Shown: positions 1 to 7,559, counted from the stretch's first letter. The stretch: 64,000 bases of DNA from Actinomycetota bacterium (GCA_004366205.1 SIRW01000019.1:1-64000), one strand, 5' to 3'. The notes: generated by a model not told the origin, from the sequence alone. Translations and numbers: made by a program.

Positions 1-203
1 TGGGCGACGACGTCGTGGCCGTCGACGCGGGCGGTGCCCGACGTGGGCCGCAGCAGGGTCGCGAGCACCCGCATGGTGGTCGTCTTGCCGGCGCCGTTCG
101 CCCCGAGGAAGCCGGTGACGCAGCCGGTCGGCGCCGTGAACGTCAGGTCGTCGAGCACCCGGGTGCCGCCGAGGTCGCGCGTGAGGCCCTCGACCTCGAT
201 CAC
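1..203 (-). CDS. ABC transporter ATP-binding protein, N-terminal fragment
   Basis: The gene runs leftward from a GTG at 203 and leaves the window after about 67 codons. The visible part holds the first strand (IEVEGLTRDLGG), Walker A GANGAGKTT at residues 34-42, and the stretch LRPTSGTARVDGHDV that follows the first helix in exporter-type ATPases. A Walker A this close to the N terminus is usual for DrrA/CcmA-like ABC-2 exporters, where this subunit hydrolyses ATP for a separate permease. That permease is presumably outside the window, so the substrate is unknown. It is divergent from acyP with a 39-bp gap. Confidence 0.85.
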   Translation of the reverse strand, partial: MIEVEGLTRDLGGTRVLDDLTFTAPTGCVTGFLGANGAGKTTTMRVLATLLRPTSGTARVDGHDVVA

Positions 204-242
204 GGCTGGCCCGGGGTCGGCACGCCGGTCCAAGGTAGTCCG

Positions 243-509
243 GTGATCCGCAAGCGGGTGGTCGTGGCCGGCCGGGTGCAGGGCGTGTGGTTCCGCGAGT
301 CGTGCCGGCGTGAAGCCGAGCGCCGGGGGGTGGCCGGCTGGGTCGCGAACCGGCCCGACGGCACCGTCGAGGCGGTGTTCGAGGGCGACCCCGAGGCCGT
401 CGCCGCCCTGCTCGACTGGTGCCACGACGGGCCGAGGCGCGCACGCGTCGACCACGTCGCCGTCCGCGACGAGGCACCCGAGGGGGAGCGGGGCTTCACC
501 GTCCGCTGA
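243..509 (+). CDS. acyP: Acylphosphatase
   Basis: Small cytosolic enzyme (88 aa) that hydrolyses carboxyl-phosphate bonds such as acetyl- or carbamoyl-phosphate. The sequence shows the family signature GRVQGVWFR, with the phosphate-binding Arg at residue 18, and WVANRPDGTVE, with the catalytic Asn at residue 36. The rest (EGDPEAVAALLDWCHDGP) follows the ferredoxin-like acylphosphatase fold, and the length is the usual 85-100 aa. The GTG at 243 was chosen because the conserved first strand begins directly after it; an upstream extension in the same frame runs through the divergent ABC gene and matches nothing. Confidence 0.9.
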   Translation: MIRKRVVVAGRVQGVWFRESCRREAERRGVAGWVANRPDGTVEAVFEGDPEAVAALLDWCHDGPRRARVDHVAVRDEAPEGERGFTVR

Positions 510-538
510 CCCGGCGCCGTCGGCAAGACTGCGGCGCC

Positions 539-1834
539 GTGCCCGCCCGCGTCGGCACCCGTCGCCACCGCCCGCAGCCCGGTGGCCCTCCGCTCCGGCG
601 GGCATCGGCGCGGCTGCGGTCGCTCGGGCGCCTGCGGGCGCTGCTCGGCCCCGATCCGGCCGCGGCGCGCCAGAGCCTCACGGCCCTCTCGGTGGGCCTG
701 CTCGCCAGCTTCGTCGCCGGGTTCACGCTCGGGTCGATGGCCGGCACCCTGGAGGCGCTCCCGGGGCTCCTCGTGCTCATCCCCGCCGCCATCGGCATGC
801 GCGGCACGATCTTCGGGGCGCTCGGATCCCGCCTGGCGACCACGGTGCACACGGGGACGTTCGGCATCAGCCGGCGGGTGGACAGCGTCGTGACCCAGAA
901 CGTCCTCGCCTCGATCACCCTGTCGCTGACGACGGCGCTGGCCCTGGCGTTCCTCGCCAAGGGCGTCTCGGTCCTGTTCGGCGTGGCCCACAGCATCAGC
1001 CTGGCGGACTTCGTCGTGATCTCGATGGTCGGCGGGATCCTCTCGTCGATCGCCGTGCTGCTGCTCACCCTCGGCCTGGCCGCCACCGGCGCACGGCGGG
1101 GCTGGGACCTCGACAACGTGATGGCGCCCGTCGTGACGGCCGCGGGTGACATGGCGACGTTGCCGTCGCTGTACCTGGCGACCTTCCTCGCCGGCATCGA
1201 GGTGTTCTCGCCGGTGGCGGCCGTGGTGCTGGGATCGGGCGCGGTGCTCGTCCTGACCGGCGTGCTGCGGTCGGGCCTGGTGCTGGTGCGGCGGGTCCTG
1301 TACGAGTCGTTCCCGATCGTGATGGTCGGGGGGACCGTCCAGTTGATCGCGGGCCTGACCGTGGAGCAGCGCCTGGAGGCGCTCGTTCGCTATCCGGCCC
1401 TGCTGGTGCTCATCCCACCGTTCCTCGCCAGCGCCGGCGCCCTCGGGGGGATCCTCTCCAGCCGGCTGGCGAGCAAGCTGCACCTCGGCCTGATCGAGCC
1501 GGCGCCCTGGCCGGCCCGCTCGGCGCGCACCGACCTCGCCCTGACCTTCCTGCTCGCCCTGCCCGTGTTCGCGCTCGCGTCGGTGATCGCCGACACTGGC
1601 GCAGCCCTCGGTCGGTTCGAGAGCCCCGGCCCGGCAGCCATGCTCGCCGTGGCCCTCCTCGCGGGGTTCCTGAGCACCGCCGCCCTGGCCGCCATCGCCT
1701 ACTACGGGGCCGTGGCCGCGTACCGCTTCGGGCTCGACCCCGACAACTACGGCATCCCTGTCGTCACCTCCTCGCTCGACCTCATCGGCGCCGTGGTGCT
1801 CATCTCGGTCATCGTCACCCTCGGACTCGGGTGA
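539..1834 (+). CDS. MgtE/SLC41-like divalent cation permease (COG1824 type)
   Basis: Integral membrane protein (431 aa from a GTG at 539). After a basic leader of about 45 residues come two similar hydrophobic halves. Each opens with a version of the MgtE pore-helix text: LLVLIPAAIGMRGTIFGALGSRLA in broken form in the first half, and ALLVLIPPFLASAGALGG in the second. DNVMAPVVTAAGD and DNYGIPVVTSSLD are the paired acidic motifs of the MgtE membrane domain. The N and CBS cytosolic domains of classical MgtE are absent. The next gene overlaps or follows closely and encodes a PhoU/TrkA_C protein, the usual partner of COG1824 permeases, so a regulated Mg2+ or similar cation transporter is likely. 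The ion is not proven. Confidence 0.8.
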   Translation: MPARVGTRRHRPQPGGPPLRRASARLRSLGRLRALLGPDPAAARQSLTALSVGLLASFVAGFTLGSMAGTLEALPGLLVLIPAAIGMRGTIFGALGSRLATTVHTGTFGISRRVDSVVTQNVLASITLSLTTALALAFLAKGVSVLFGVAHSISLADFVVISMVGGILSSIAVLLLTLGLAATGARRGWDLDNVMAPVVTAAGDMATLPSLYLATFLAGIEVFSPVAAVVLGSGAVLVLTGVLRSGLVLVRRVLYESFPIVMVGGTVQLIAGLTVEQRLEALVRYPALLVLIPPFLASAGALGGILSSRLASKLHLGLIEPAPWPARSARTDLALTFLLALPVFALASVIADTGAALGRFESPGPAAMLAVALLAGFLSTAALAAIAYYGAVAAYRFGLDPDNYGIPVVTSSLDLIGAVVLISVIVTLGLG

Positions 1835-1881
1835 CGCGCCGGCGTATCCTTCGTCCCGAGCCCCGGAGGGCCCACACCCTG

Positions 1882-3123
1882 ATGGACGACAGACCCCGGA
1901 ACCTCAAGGCCATGCTGTCGGAGGCCAAGGACACCTCCGAGCTCATGGTCGACCTGGCCTACGCCGCCCTCTACTTCGGCGACGCCGACATGGCCGAGGA
2001 GGTCGACGACCTCGAAGCCCGGATGAGCGATCTCGTGCACGACATGCGGGCCGTGTGCGTGCTGGCCGTGCGCAACCCCCGGGAGGCCGACCAGATGTCA
2101 TCGATCCTCCAGGTGATCTCCGCCATCGAGCGGGTGGGCGACGCGGCCGTCGACATCTCCCGGATCGTCACCAAGGACCTCGGCATCCCCCGGGACCTGC
2201 TCGCCGACCTGGCCGAGGCCGAGGAGGTCTCGCACCGGGTGCTGGTGAGCGAGGGTTCGCACTTCGCGCACCGACCGCTCGCCGACTTCGAGTTGCCGGT
2301 CGCCGTGGGCATGCGGGTCGTCGCCATCCACCGCGAGCGCGACTGGATCACCGACGTGCAGGGCGACCAGATCATCCTCCCGGGCGACGTGCTGTTCCTG
2401 CACGGCACGCCGTCGGGCATCCCCCGGTTGCGCCAGCTCGCGGGTGCGCCGGAGTGGCACGCCCCGACCCCGTCCGACATCGTGGCGCCGACCGACCTGG
2501 ATCGGGCCATCGACGTGCTCGTCGAGATGAAGAACATCTCCGAGACGGCGGTCGGGCTGGCCTACTCGGCCCTCGTGCTGCGTGACCCCGGGCTCGCCGC
2601 CGAGGTGAACCACCTCGAGGACCGGCTCGACGACATGAAGGAGCGCCTCGAGGTGTGGGTGCTGCGCGCCGCCGGCGACTACGTCGACCCGTCGCCGCTG
2701 CGGGGGCTGCTGCACCTGGGCCAGGCCGCCGAGGAGATCGGCGATGCCGCCCAGCAGATCGTGTGGCTGATCGAGGCCGGTGAGGAGGTCCACCCCGTGC
2801 TCGAGCTCGCCCTCGGCGAAGCCGACGAGCGGGTGGTCTACCTGCCCGTCGCGGAGGGCAGCGAGGTGGCGAACCGTGCGCTCGCCGACCTGCAGCTCGA
2901 CATCGACCCCGGCTTCCACGTGCTCGCCATCCGGCGCGGGGGCAGGTACGTCTACCGGCCCCGCGGCACGAACTTCCTGCGACCGGGCGACAGCGCCATC
3001 GCCGCCGGTCCCGACGAGGGCCACGCCCGCCTGGCCGAGATGTTCGGCCACGTGCTCGTCGAGGACGAGGAGCACGGACCCGTGCTCGTCGCCCCCGACG
3101 AGCTCGCCGGCCAGGACAGCTGA
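1882..3123 (+). CDS. PhoU and TrkA_C (RCK_C) domain regulator of the adjacent permease
   Basis: Cytosolic protein (413 aa) with a duplicated layout: PhoU-like helical block (residues about 5-115), TrkA_C/RCK_C module (about 120-190: VLVSEGSHFAHRPLADFELP), second PhoU block (about 215-310: DVLVEMKNISETAVGLAYSA), second TrkA_C module (about 320-395: VAEGSEVANRALADLQLD). TrkA_C modules bind small ligands or ions and gate transporters. The combination is COG3273, known as a neighbour of COG1824-type permeases. The ATG at 1882 follows GGAGG (1865-1869); a GTG at 1831 overlapping the permease stop is a possible earlier start. It is probably cotranscribed with the permease and sets its activity. Confidence 0.8.
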   Translation: MDDRPRNLKAMLSEAKDTSELMVDLAYAALYFGDADMAEEVDDLEARMSDLVHDMRAVCVLAVRNPREADQMSSILQVISAIERVGDAAVDISRIVTKDLGIPRDLLADLAEAEEVSHRVLVSEGSHFAHRPLADFELPVAVGMRVVAIHRERDWITDVQGDQIILPGDVLFLHGTPSGIPRLRQLAGAPEWHAPTPSDIVAPTDLDRAIDVLVEMKNISETAVGLAYSALVLRDPGLAAEVNHLEDRLDDMKERLEVWVLRAAGDYVDPSPLRGLLHLGQAAEEIGDAAQQIVWLIEAGEEVHPVLELALGEADERVVYLPVAEGSEVANRALADLQLDIDPGFHVLAIRRGGRYVYRPRGTNFLRPGDSAIAAGPDEGHARLAEMFGHVLVEDEEHGPVLVAPDELAGQDS

Positions 3124-3148
3124 GCCTGGTCGCCACCCTTGTTCCCGA

Positions 3149-3183
3149 CCGGTCGATCGCCGGGTGGACCGGCGATCGACCGG
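3149..3183. terminator. Perfect 15-bp hairpin between convergent genes
   Basis: CCGGTCGATCGCCGG (3149-3163), a 5-nt loop GTGGA, then its exact complement at 3169-3183. It lies between the convergent ends of the PhoU/TrkA_C gene (3123) and the repeat-protein gene (3190). No U-tract follows in either direction. Position and symmetry fit a bidirectional terminator or 3' end stabiliser. Confidence 0.7.
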
Positions 3184-3189
3184 AGGCTC

Positions 3190-3657
3190 TCACGGGGAGT
3201 CGACGGAGTCGTCGGGCGAGTCGAAGGTGTCGTCCGCAGCGGGGGCGGGCGCCGGGGCCGGAGCGGGCGTGTCGTCGGGCGAGTCGAACGTGTCGTGGCT
3301 CGCCGGCGCCGGAGCGGGAGCAGGGGCCGGAGCGGGCGAGTTGTCGGGCGTGTCGAACGTGTCGTGGCTCCCGGGCGCCGGCGCGGGCGCCGATGGTGCG
3401 GATGCCCGGGGCCGGTCGGGTGAGTCGAACGTGTCGTCGGCAGCGGGCGAGTCCCACGTGTCCGCGGTGTGATCGCGGTCGTCCCACGACGGGCTGGCGA
3501 TGCTGTCGTCCGCGCCGCCGTCGTCGGTCCGCTGCTCCACGCTGATCGGGTCGATGCGCCGCTCCTCGTCATCGGCGCCTGCGAGGGCGAAGCCACCGAG
3601 GGCCACGCCCGCAGCGGCACCGGTCGCCACCGCTACTCTCCAGTTGGGTCGTTTCAT
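3190..3657 (-). CDS. Exported acidic repeat protein (DTFDSPDD / APAPA repeats)
   Basis: 155 aa, family not recognised. Residues 1-28 form a signal or anchor: basic start MKRPNWR, hydrophobic Ala/Gly/Val stretch, end at ALAGA. The mature part is highly acidic and disordered, with repeated DT(F/W)DSPDD-type units separated by Ala-Pro runs. At DNA level the units are near-repeats of gtcgtcgggcgagtcgaa. No Cys and no enzymatic motif is present. The start is supported by AGGAGG (3663-3668) before the ATG. The protein probably sits outside the membrane or in the wall. The two-component operon further right encodes another small protein with an SPDD-rich acidic tail, so a shared envelope role is possible but unproven. 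Confidence 0.7.
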   Translation of the reverse strand: MKRPNWRVAVATGAAAGVALGGFALAGADDEERRIDPISVEQRTDDGGADDSIASPSWDDRDHTADTWDSPAADDTFDSPDRPRASAPSAPAPAPGSHDTFDTPDNSPAPAPAPAPAPASHDTFDSPDDTPAPAPAPAPAADDTFDSPDDSVDSP

Positions 3658-3676
3658 GTCGCCTCCTCTTGCTCGT

Positions 3677-3695
3677 CCGGGTGACGGTCACCCGG
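3677..3695. promoter_or_regulatory. Perfect 19-nt palindrome upstream of the acidic repeat gene
   Basis: CCGGGTGAC (3677-3685), a single central G, then GTCACCCGG (3687-3695). It lies 20 nt before the ATG at 3657 and 33 nt after the phosphotransferase stop. It could be an operator for the repeat-protein gene or a hairpin ending the phosphotransferase transcript. A second, 15-nt palindrome CATGAGGCCCTCATG (3718-3732; only the central base is unpaired) spans the phosphotransferase stop codon. Confidence 0.5.
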
Positions 3696-3727
3696 TGCCT
3701 CTGTTCTCCCCCGTGGGCATGAGGCCC

Positions 3728-4951
3728 TCATGACGCCGTCCTGAGACTTCTCACATCTCCCGCCGCCCAGCGCTCGGCCAGGGCGAGACGGTTCAAGGTG
3801 TGCTGGCGCCACCGGGCCTGCTGGACCCGGTGGGGGCCGGTCGCCAGGCCGAGCACGGCGGCGGCCGTCCGGCGGTGGAGCTCGGCGGGGCCGCCGGCGG
3901 CGTCCTCGAAGGCGACCAGCGTGCGCCCGAGGTAGGCGCGCAGGCCCGGCGTGCGTGATCCCGCGGCGAGCGTCGCCAGGTGGCCGAGGAACGTCGCCAG
4001 GTCGTCCAGGGGGTCACCGGCTCGCAGGTCGTCGGTGTCGAGGATCCCCGACACGCGCCCGCCCTCCACGAGCAGCTGGGCGGGGTGGAAGTCGCCGTGG
4101 ACGACCGCCTCGGCCGCCGGGGCGGCGGGTTCCTCGGCGCCGAGGCGGTCGACGAGGCGCTCGAACCGCCGTCTCGAGCTGGGGAGCACGGCGGCGAGCA
4201 GGCGAGCGTGGTCGGCGGCGCGCGCCAGCAGGCCTGGCCGTTCGCACCTGCCGGTCGACCCCGGCGCGTCGCCGGCCGCCGGGTCGAGGGCGTGGATCGA
4301 TCGCACGCACGCGAGGACGTCCACAGGGTCGGGGGCGTCGTCCCCCGAGCGCAGGACGTCCTGCAGCGTCCGCCCGGGGAGCGCCTCCAGCACCAGCACG
4401 CCCTCGGGCTCGTGGAGGTCGACGACGCGGGGAACGGGCACGACCCCGGCGAGCGATGCCAGCCCGCCGGCCAGTGCCTTCGCCCGCGGTGGCGGCACCA
4501 CCTTCAGGTAGGCCTCCTCGCTCGCCCGAGCGTGGATCACGGCCCGCCGGCAGGGTCGGTAGGTCCTCGCCTTCACGGTGGGCGTGCCGGCCCACCCCAG
4601 CAGGTGGCGGGCGCGGTCGGGCCGGACGGCGGCGGCGAGGCCGGGCAGCACCGGGTCGTGCGGCCAGCGGAAGAGGCCGACGCGCGCCGGTCCGGCCTCC
4701 ATCACCAGGGTGCCGTCGGGCGGTCCCGCCACGTCGGTCACGGCGACGATCGTCTCGCTTCGCGGCGGGCCGCCGTTCCACGTGACCTGCGCCTGGTAGC
4801 GGACGGTGAGCGACTGGCCGGGCGTGTAGAGCACCTGGCGGTGGGTGAGGCCGGCGAGCCGGCCGCCGAACGCGTCGAGGGCGGCGCTGACGAGGTCGTG
4901 CGCGCCCGGACCGAGCAGGACAGGGGCGGCGGGCAGGGACGGGTCGGCCAC
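3728..4951 (-). CDS. Aminoglycoside phosphotransferase-fold (APH) kinase
   Basis: 407 aa protein with a kinase-like fold. The catalytic loop reads VHGDFHPAQLLVEGG, with the catalytic Asp and a Gln where Asn is usual, followed by ILDTDD in the metal-binding position. An upstream segment AYLKVVPP carries the ATP-anchoring Lys and VLVLEALPG resembles the hinge. Such proteins phosphorylate hydroxyls of small molecules; the substrate cannot be read from sequence and drug resistance should not be assumed. The GTG at 4951 is the best start. The promoter region holds a four-box array (4974-5013) matching one before the adjacent two-component operon, so control by that response regulator is likely. 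Confidence 0.75.
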   Translation of the reverse strand: MADPSLPAAPVLLGPGAHDLVSAALDAFGGRLAGLTHRQVLYTPGQSLTVRYQAQVTWNGGPPRSETIVAVTDVAGPPDGTLVMEAGPARVGLFRWPHDPVLPGLAAAVRPDRARHLLGWAGTPTVKARTYRPCRRAVIHARASEEAYLKVVPPPRAKALAGGLASLAGVVPVPRVVDLHEPEGVLVLEALPGRTLQDVLRSGDDAPDPVDVLACVRSIHALDPAAGDAPGSTGRCERPGLLARAADHARLLAAVLPSSRRRFERLVDRLGAEEPAAPAAEAVVHGDFHPAQLLVEGGRVSGILDTDDLRAGDPLDDLATFLGHLATLAAGSRTPGLRAYLGRTLVAFEDAAGGPAELHRRTAAAVLGLATGPHRVQQARWRQHTLNRLALAERWAAGDVRSLRTAS

Positions 4952-4973
4952 GCCGCCGAGATGACCACGGCGG

Positions 4974-5013
4974 GGTGAGACCCGGGTGGGACCAGGATGA
5001 GATCCCTCTCATC
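4974..5013. promoter_or_regulatory. Four-box array, 11-bp pitch, before the APH gene
   Basis: GGTGAGA at 4974, GGTGGGA at 4985, GATGAGA at 4996 and the reversed box TCTCATC at 5007; each start is exactly 11 bp from the last, with 4-nt spacers. One helical turn between boxes is the layout bound by OmpR/PhoP-family regulators. The last two boxes also form an 8-bp inverted repeat (4995-5002 with 5007-5014) just after the response-regulator stop, so a terminator role is an alternative. The array ends 22 nt before the APH start codon. Confidence 0.65.
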
Positions 5014-5022
5014 CCGTCCCGA

Positions 5023-5685
5023 TCAGTCGTCGCGCAACCGGTACCCCATGCCGCGGACGGTCTCGATGACGCCGGCGCCGAGCTTGCGCCGGAGGTAGCG
5101 GATGTAGACGTCGACGACGTTGGACTCGGGGGCGAAGTCGTAGCCCCACACGTGGCTGAGGAGCTGCTCGCGGCTGAGCACCTGGCCGGCGTGGCGCAGC
5201 AGGGTTTCGGCGAGCGCGAACTCCCGGGCGGTGAGCTCCACGGACCGGCCGTCGACCTGGGCCCGGCGGGTGCGCAGGTCGAGCGTGACGGCTCCTGCGG
5301 ACAACACGGTGGACTCGGTCGTGGTGTCCTCGCGCAGGCGGGCCCGGATGCGCGCGAGCAGCTCCTCGAAGCGGAACGGCTTGGTGACGTAGTCGTCGGC
5401 GCCCCCGTCGAGGCCGGCCACGGTGTCCTCGACGCCGTCCCGGGCGGTGAGGATGAGGATGGGGAGCCGCTCGCCCCGAGCGCGGATCTGCCGCAGGGCC
5501 TCCTGGCCGTCGAGGCCGGGCAGGCCCAGGTCGAGGATCACCAGGTCGAACTGGCCGTCGCGGGCGAGCGCGACGGCGTCGGGTCCCGTCCGCACGACCG
5601 TGGTGGTGAAGCCGTTCGCCCGCAGCCCCCGCTCGAGGAAGCTGGTGATGCGCTCCTCGTCCTCGGCGATCAGGATCCTGGTCAC
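5023..5685 (-). CDS. OmpR/PhoP-family response regulator
   Basis: 220 aa DNA-binding regulator. The receiver domain (about 1-115) has the acidic pocket E8 D9, phospho-acceptor D52 in VILDLGLPG, the switch Thr in LTARD and Lys in VTKPF. The C-terminal winged helix (about 125-218) has TAREFALAETLLRHAGQVLSR and the recognition segment NVVDVYIRYLRRKLG, ending IETVRGMGYRL. The GTG start (5683-5685) overlaps the histidine-kinase stop by four bases, which implies translational coupling. Likely targets in the window are the two 11-bp-pitch arrays at 4974-5013 and 7531-7559. Confidence 0.92.
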   Translation of the reverse strand: MTRILIAEDEERITSFLERGLRANGFTTTVVRTGPDAVALARDGQFDLVILDLGLPGLDGQEALRQIRARGERLPILILTARDGVEDTVAGLDGGADDYVTKPFRFEELLARIRARLREDTTTESTVLSAGAVTLDLRTRRAQVDGRSVELTAREFALAETLLRHAGQVLSREQLLSHVWGYDFAPESNVVDVYIRYLRRKLGAGVIETVRGMGYRLRDD

Positions 5686-7226
5686 GGTCGGTCGTCCCCC
5701 TCGGTTCCGTCGTCGTCCTCGCCGGTGCCGCCCGCCGGGAGGACGAGCGTGAAGGTGGCGCCCGCGCCGGGTGCGCTGTCGAGCTCGACCCGGCCGCCGT
5801 GGGCCGCGGCGATCGCGGCCACGATGGCCAGGCCGAGCCCGGCGCCGTCGTCGCGGCCCGACGTGTCCCGTGCCCGCCCGAAGCGCTCGAAGATCCGCTC
5901 CTGGGCGTCCGCAGCGATGCCGACCCCGTCGTCGGCCACCCACAGGCGCACCTCGCCCCCGGCCGCGCTCGACCCGATCCGGATCGTGGCGTTCGGTCCG
6001 GCGTGGCGAGCGGCGTTGGCGAGGAGGTTCACCATCGCCTGGGTGACCCGCTCCGGATCGGCGCTGATCGTCACGGGGGCGAGGCGCTCGAGCACCCAGC
6101 GGCGGTTCGGGTCGATGGCGACACCCCGGGCGTGCAGCGAGTCGGTGAGCTCGGCCACGTCGAGGTTACGGGGGAGCAGGAAGTCGGGCTGCTCGGCCTT
6201 GGCGAGGGTCATGAGGTCCTGCACGTAGCGGGCCATGCGGTCGAGCTCGTCCAGGCACAGGGCGACCGCTTCGGCTCGCTCCGTCGGGTCGTCGGGCAGC
6301 AGCTCGAGGTTGCCGCGCACGATGGTGATCGGCGTCCGCAGCTCGTGGCCGACGTCGTCGAGGAACGTCCGTTGCGCCGCGAACGCCGTCTCCAGGCGGT
6401 CGAGCATCTCGTTGAAGGTGCGGGCGAGCTCGGCCACCTCGTCCTCGCCGGACACCGCGATCCGCTCGCTCAGGTCGCTCTCGCTGATGCGGCGGGCGGT
6501 ACGGGTGAGGCCGCGGATCGGCGCGAGGACCCGCCCGGTCGTGGCGAACGCCAGGAGCGTCGCCAGCAGCATCACGCTGCCCGCCACCCAGGCGATCACC
6601 CGGACCGCGCCGGTGATCTCGGCCCGCTCCTCGCCGACGAGGTCAGCGACGACGAACGTCCCGGACGCCGAGCCGGCTCGCACCGGGACGGCCAGCCAGC
6701 GGACCGGGCCCGCGGACGAGTCCGACTCCCCCCACGTCGGGGCGTCGAGGGCCCGCCACTCGGGCAGCAGGCTCGCTGCACCCCCCCGAGCGGCCCGGGG
6801 AGCGGGGCGGGTGGCGTGCAGCCGCCCCTCGACGAGGGCGACGAAGAACTCCCGCTCGGCCGGTACGTTCCGGGCGAAGTACGTGTCGAACAGGCCCGCG
6901 ACGTCCTCGCCGAAGGGCTGGCCCGTCCTCGGGTCGACCCCGCCGGCGAGCAGCTGGAGCTCGGCGACCTCCTTGGCGAGCGAGCGGTCGACCTCGTCGT
7001 CCAGCCGGACGAGCAGGACCTGGCGGATCGTGAGGACCGCGACCAGCAGCGACACGGCGAAGAGGGCGACGTACCAGACGAGCACCCGGGCGCGCAGCCC
7101 GAGCACCGACCGGCGCAGCGCCCGGGCCGCCCGGCGCAGCGGACCCGCCGCCCGGCCGGCGCCCCCGTGCGCCGGTCCCGGCGGCTCGGTCGTCGGGTCA
7201 GTCGTCGGGGCTGTCGTCGAGGTCAT
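5682..7226 (-). CDS. Sensor histidine kinase
   Basis: 514 aa membrane sensor. TM1 is about 48-70 (VWYVALFAVSLLVAV), then an extracytoplasmic domain of about 130 residues, TM2 near 200-222, a HAMP domain (VLAPIRGLTRTARRISE), HisKA with the phospho-His in FLDDVGHELRTPITI, and HATPase boxes: N (NLLANAARHAG), G1 (VADDGVGI), F (IFERFGRA), G2 (GAGLGLAIV). All catalytic residues are present. A long basic and Thr/Pro-rich cytosolic leader precedes TM1. It is the middle gene of a three-gene operon: small acidic membrane protein, kinase, regulator. Its start overlaps the upstream gene by 29 bp. The signal sensed is unknown. Confidence 0.93.
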   Translation of the reverse strand: MTSTTAPTTDPTTEPPGPAHGGAGRAAGPLRRAARALRRSVLGLRARVLVWYVALFAVSLLVAVLTIRQVLLVRLDDEVDRSLAKEVAELQLLAGGVDPRTGQPFGEDVAGLFDTYFARNVPAEREFFVALVEGRLHATRPAPRAARGGAASLLPEWRALDAPTWGESDSSAGPVRWLAVPVRAGSASGTFVVADLVGEERAEITGAVRVIAWVAGSVMLLATLLAFATTGRVLAPIRGLTRTARRISESDLSERIAVSGEDEVAELARTFNEMLDRLETAFAAQRTFLDDVGHELRTPITIVRGNLELLPDDPTERAEAVALCLDELDRMARYVQDLMTLAKAEQPDFLLPRNLDVAELTDSLHARGVAIDPNRRWVLERLAPVTISADPERVTQAMVNLLANAARHAGPNATIRIGSSAAGGEVRLWVADDGVGIAADAQERIFERFGRARDTSGRDDGAGLGLAIVAAIAAAHGGRVELDSAPGAGATFTLVLPAGGTGEDDDGTEGDDRP

Positions 7227-7497
7227 CGAGCTCGTCGAGGTCGTCGTCGGGTGAGTCGTCGGGGCTGGGCGGCGGCGCCGGCGGCGGCGCGGGAGGCGCG
7301 GTGGTGGCGGGGCCCGTCGCTCCGGGTGGGGCCGGGTCGGGCGGTCCCGGCGCCGCCGGTGGGGCCGGGGTGGGTACGACGACCGGGCCGACCGCAGGTC
7401 GGGGCTCGCGCGTGAGCGCCCGTCCGGCGGTGAGCACGGCCAGCATCACGGCCGCGGCCACGAGGACGGCGACAGCTGCGGTGAGGGCGCGCGACAC
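7198..7497 (-). CDS. Small membrane-anchored Pro-rich protein with acidic SPDD tail
   Basis: 99 aa, no family recognised. Residues 2-25 form one hydrophobic helix (LTAAVAVLVAAAVMLAVLTAG), then a Pro/Ala linker, then an acidic C-terminal tail SPDDSPDDDLDELDDLDDSPDD in broken form. The GTG start at 7497 follows GAGG. It is the first gene of the two-component operon and overlaps the kinase gene by 29 bp, so it may be an accessory of the sensor, for example a divalent-cation or wall-facing partner; that is inference. The SPDD motif also occurs in the exported protein at 3190-3657. Confidence 0.65.
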   Translation of the reverse strand: MSRALTAAVAVLVAAAVMLAVLTAGRALTREPRPAVGPVVVPTPAPPAAPGPPDPAPPGATGPATTAPPAPPPAPPPSPDDSPDDDLDELDDLDDSPDD

Positions 7498-7530
7498 CGT
7501 GGCATCCTCGCCCCGGTCGACGTCGGGTTC

Positions 7531-7559
7531 GGTGAGAGCCAGGTGAGAATCTTCTCATC
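7531..7559. promoter_or_regulatory. Three-box array, 11-bp pitch, before the two-component operon
   Basis: GGTGAGA at 7531, GGTGAGA at 7542 and TCTCATC at 7553, with 4-nt spacers. Box sequence, pitch and order (direct boxes, then the reversed TCTCATC) match the array before the APH gene at 4974-5013. It lies 33 nt upstream of the operon's first start codon, the position expected for autoregulation by the operon's own OmpR-type regulator. Confidence 0.7.

Noticed and set aside
3741..3755. CTGAGACTTCTCACA as another regulator box
   Set aside because: It lies within the phosphotransferase coding end and does not keep the 11-bp pitch of the real arrays.
3728..4951. APH-fold gene as an aminoglycoside-resistance determinant
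   Set aside because: The fold is shared by many small-molecule kinases; the Asn in the catalytic loop is replaced by Gln and no resistance-type neighbour is present.
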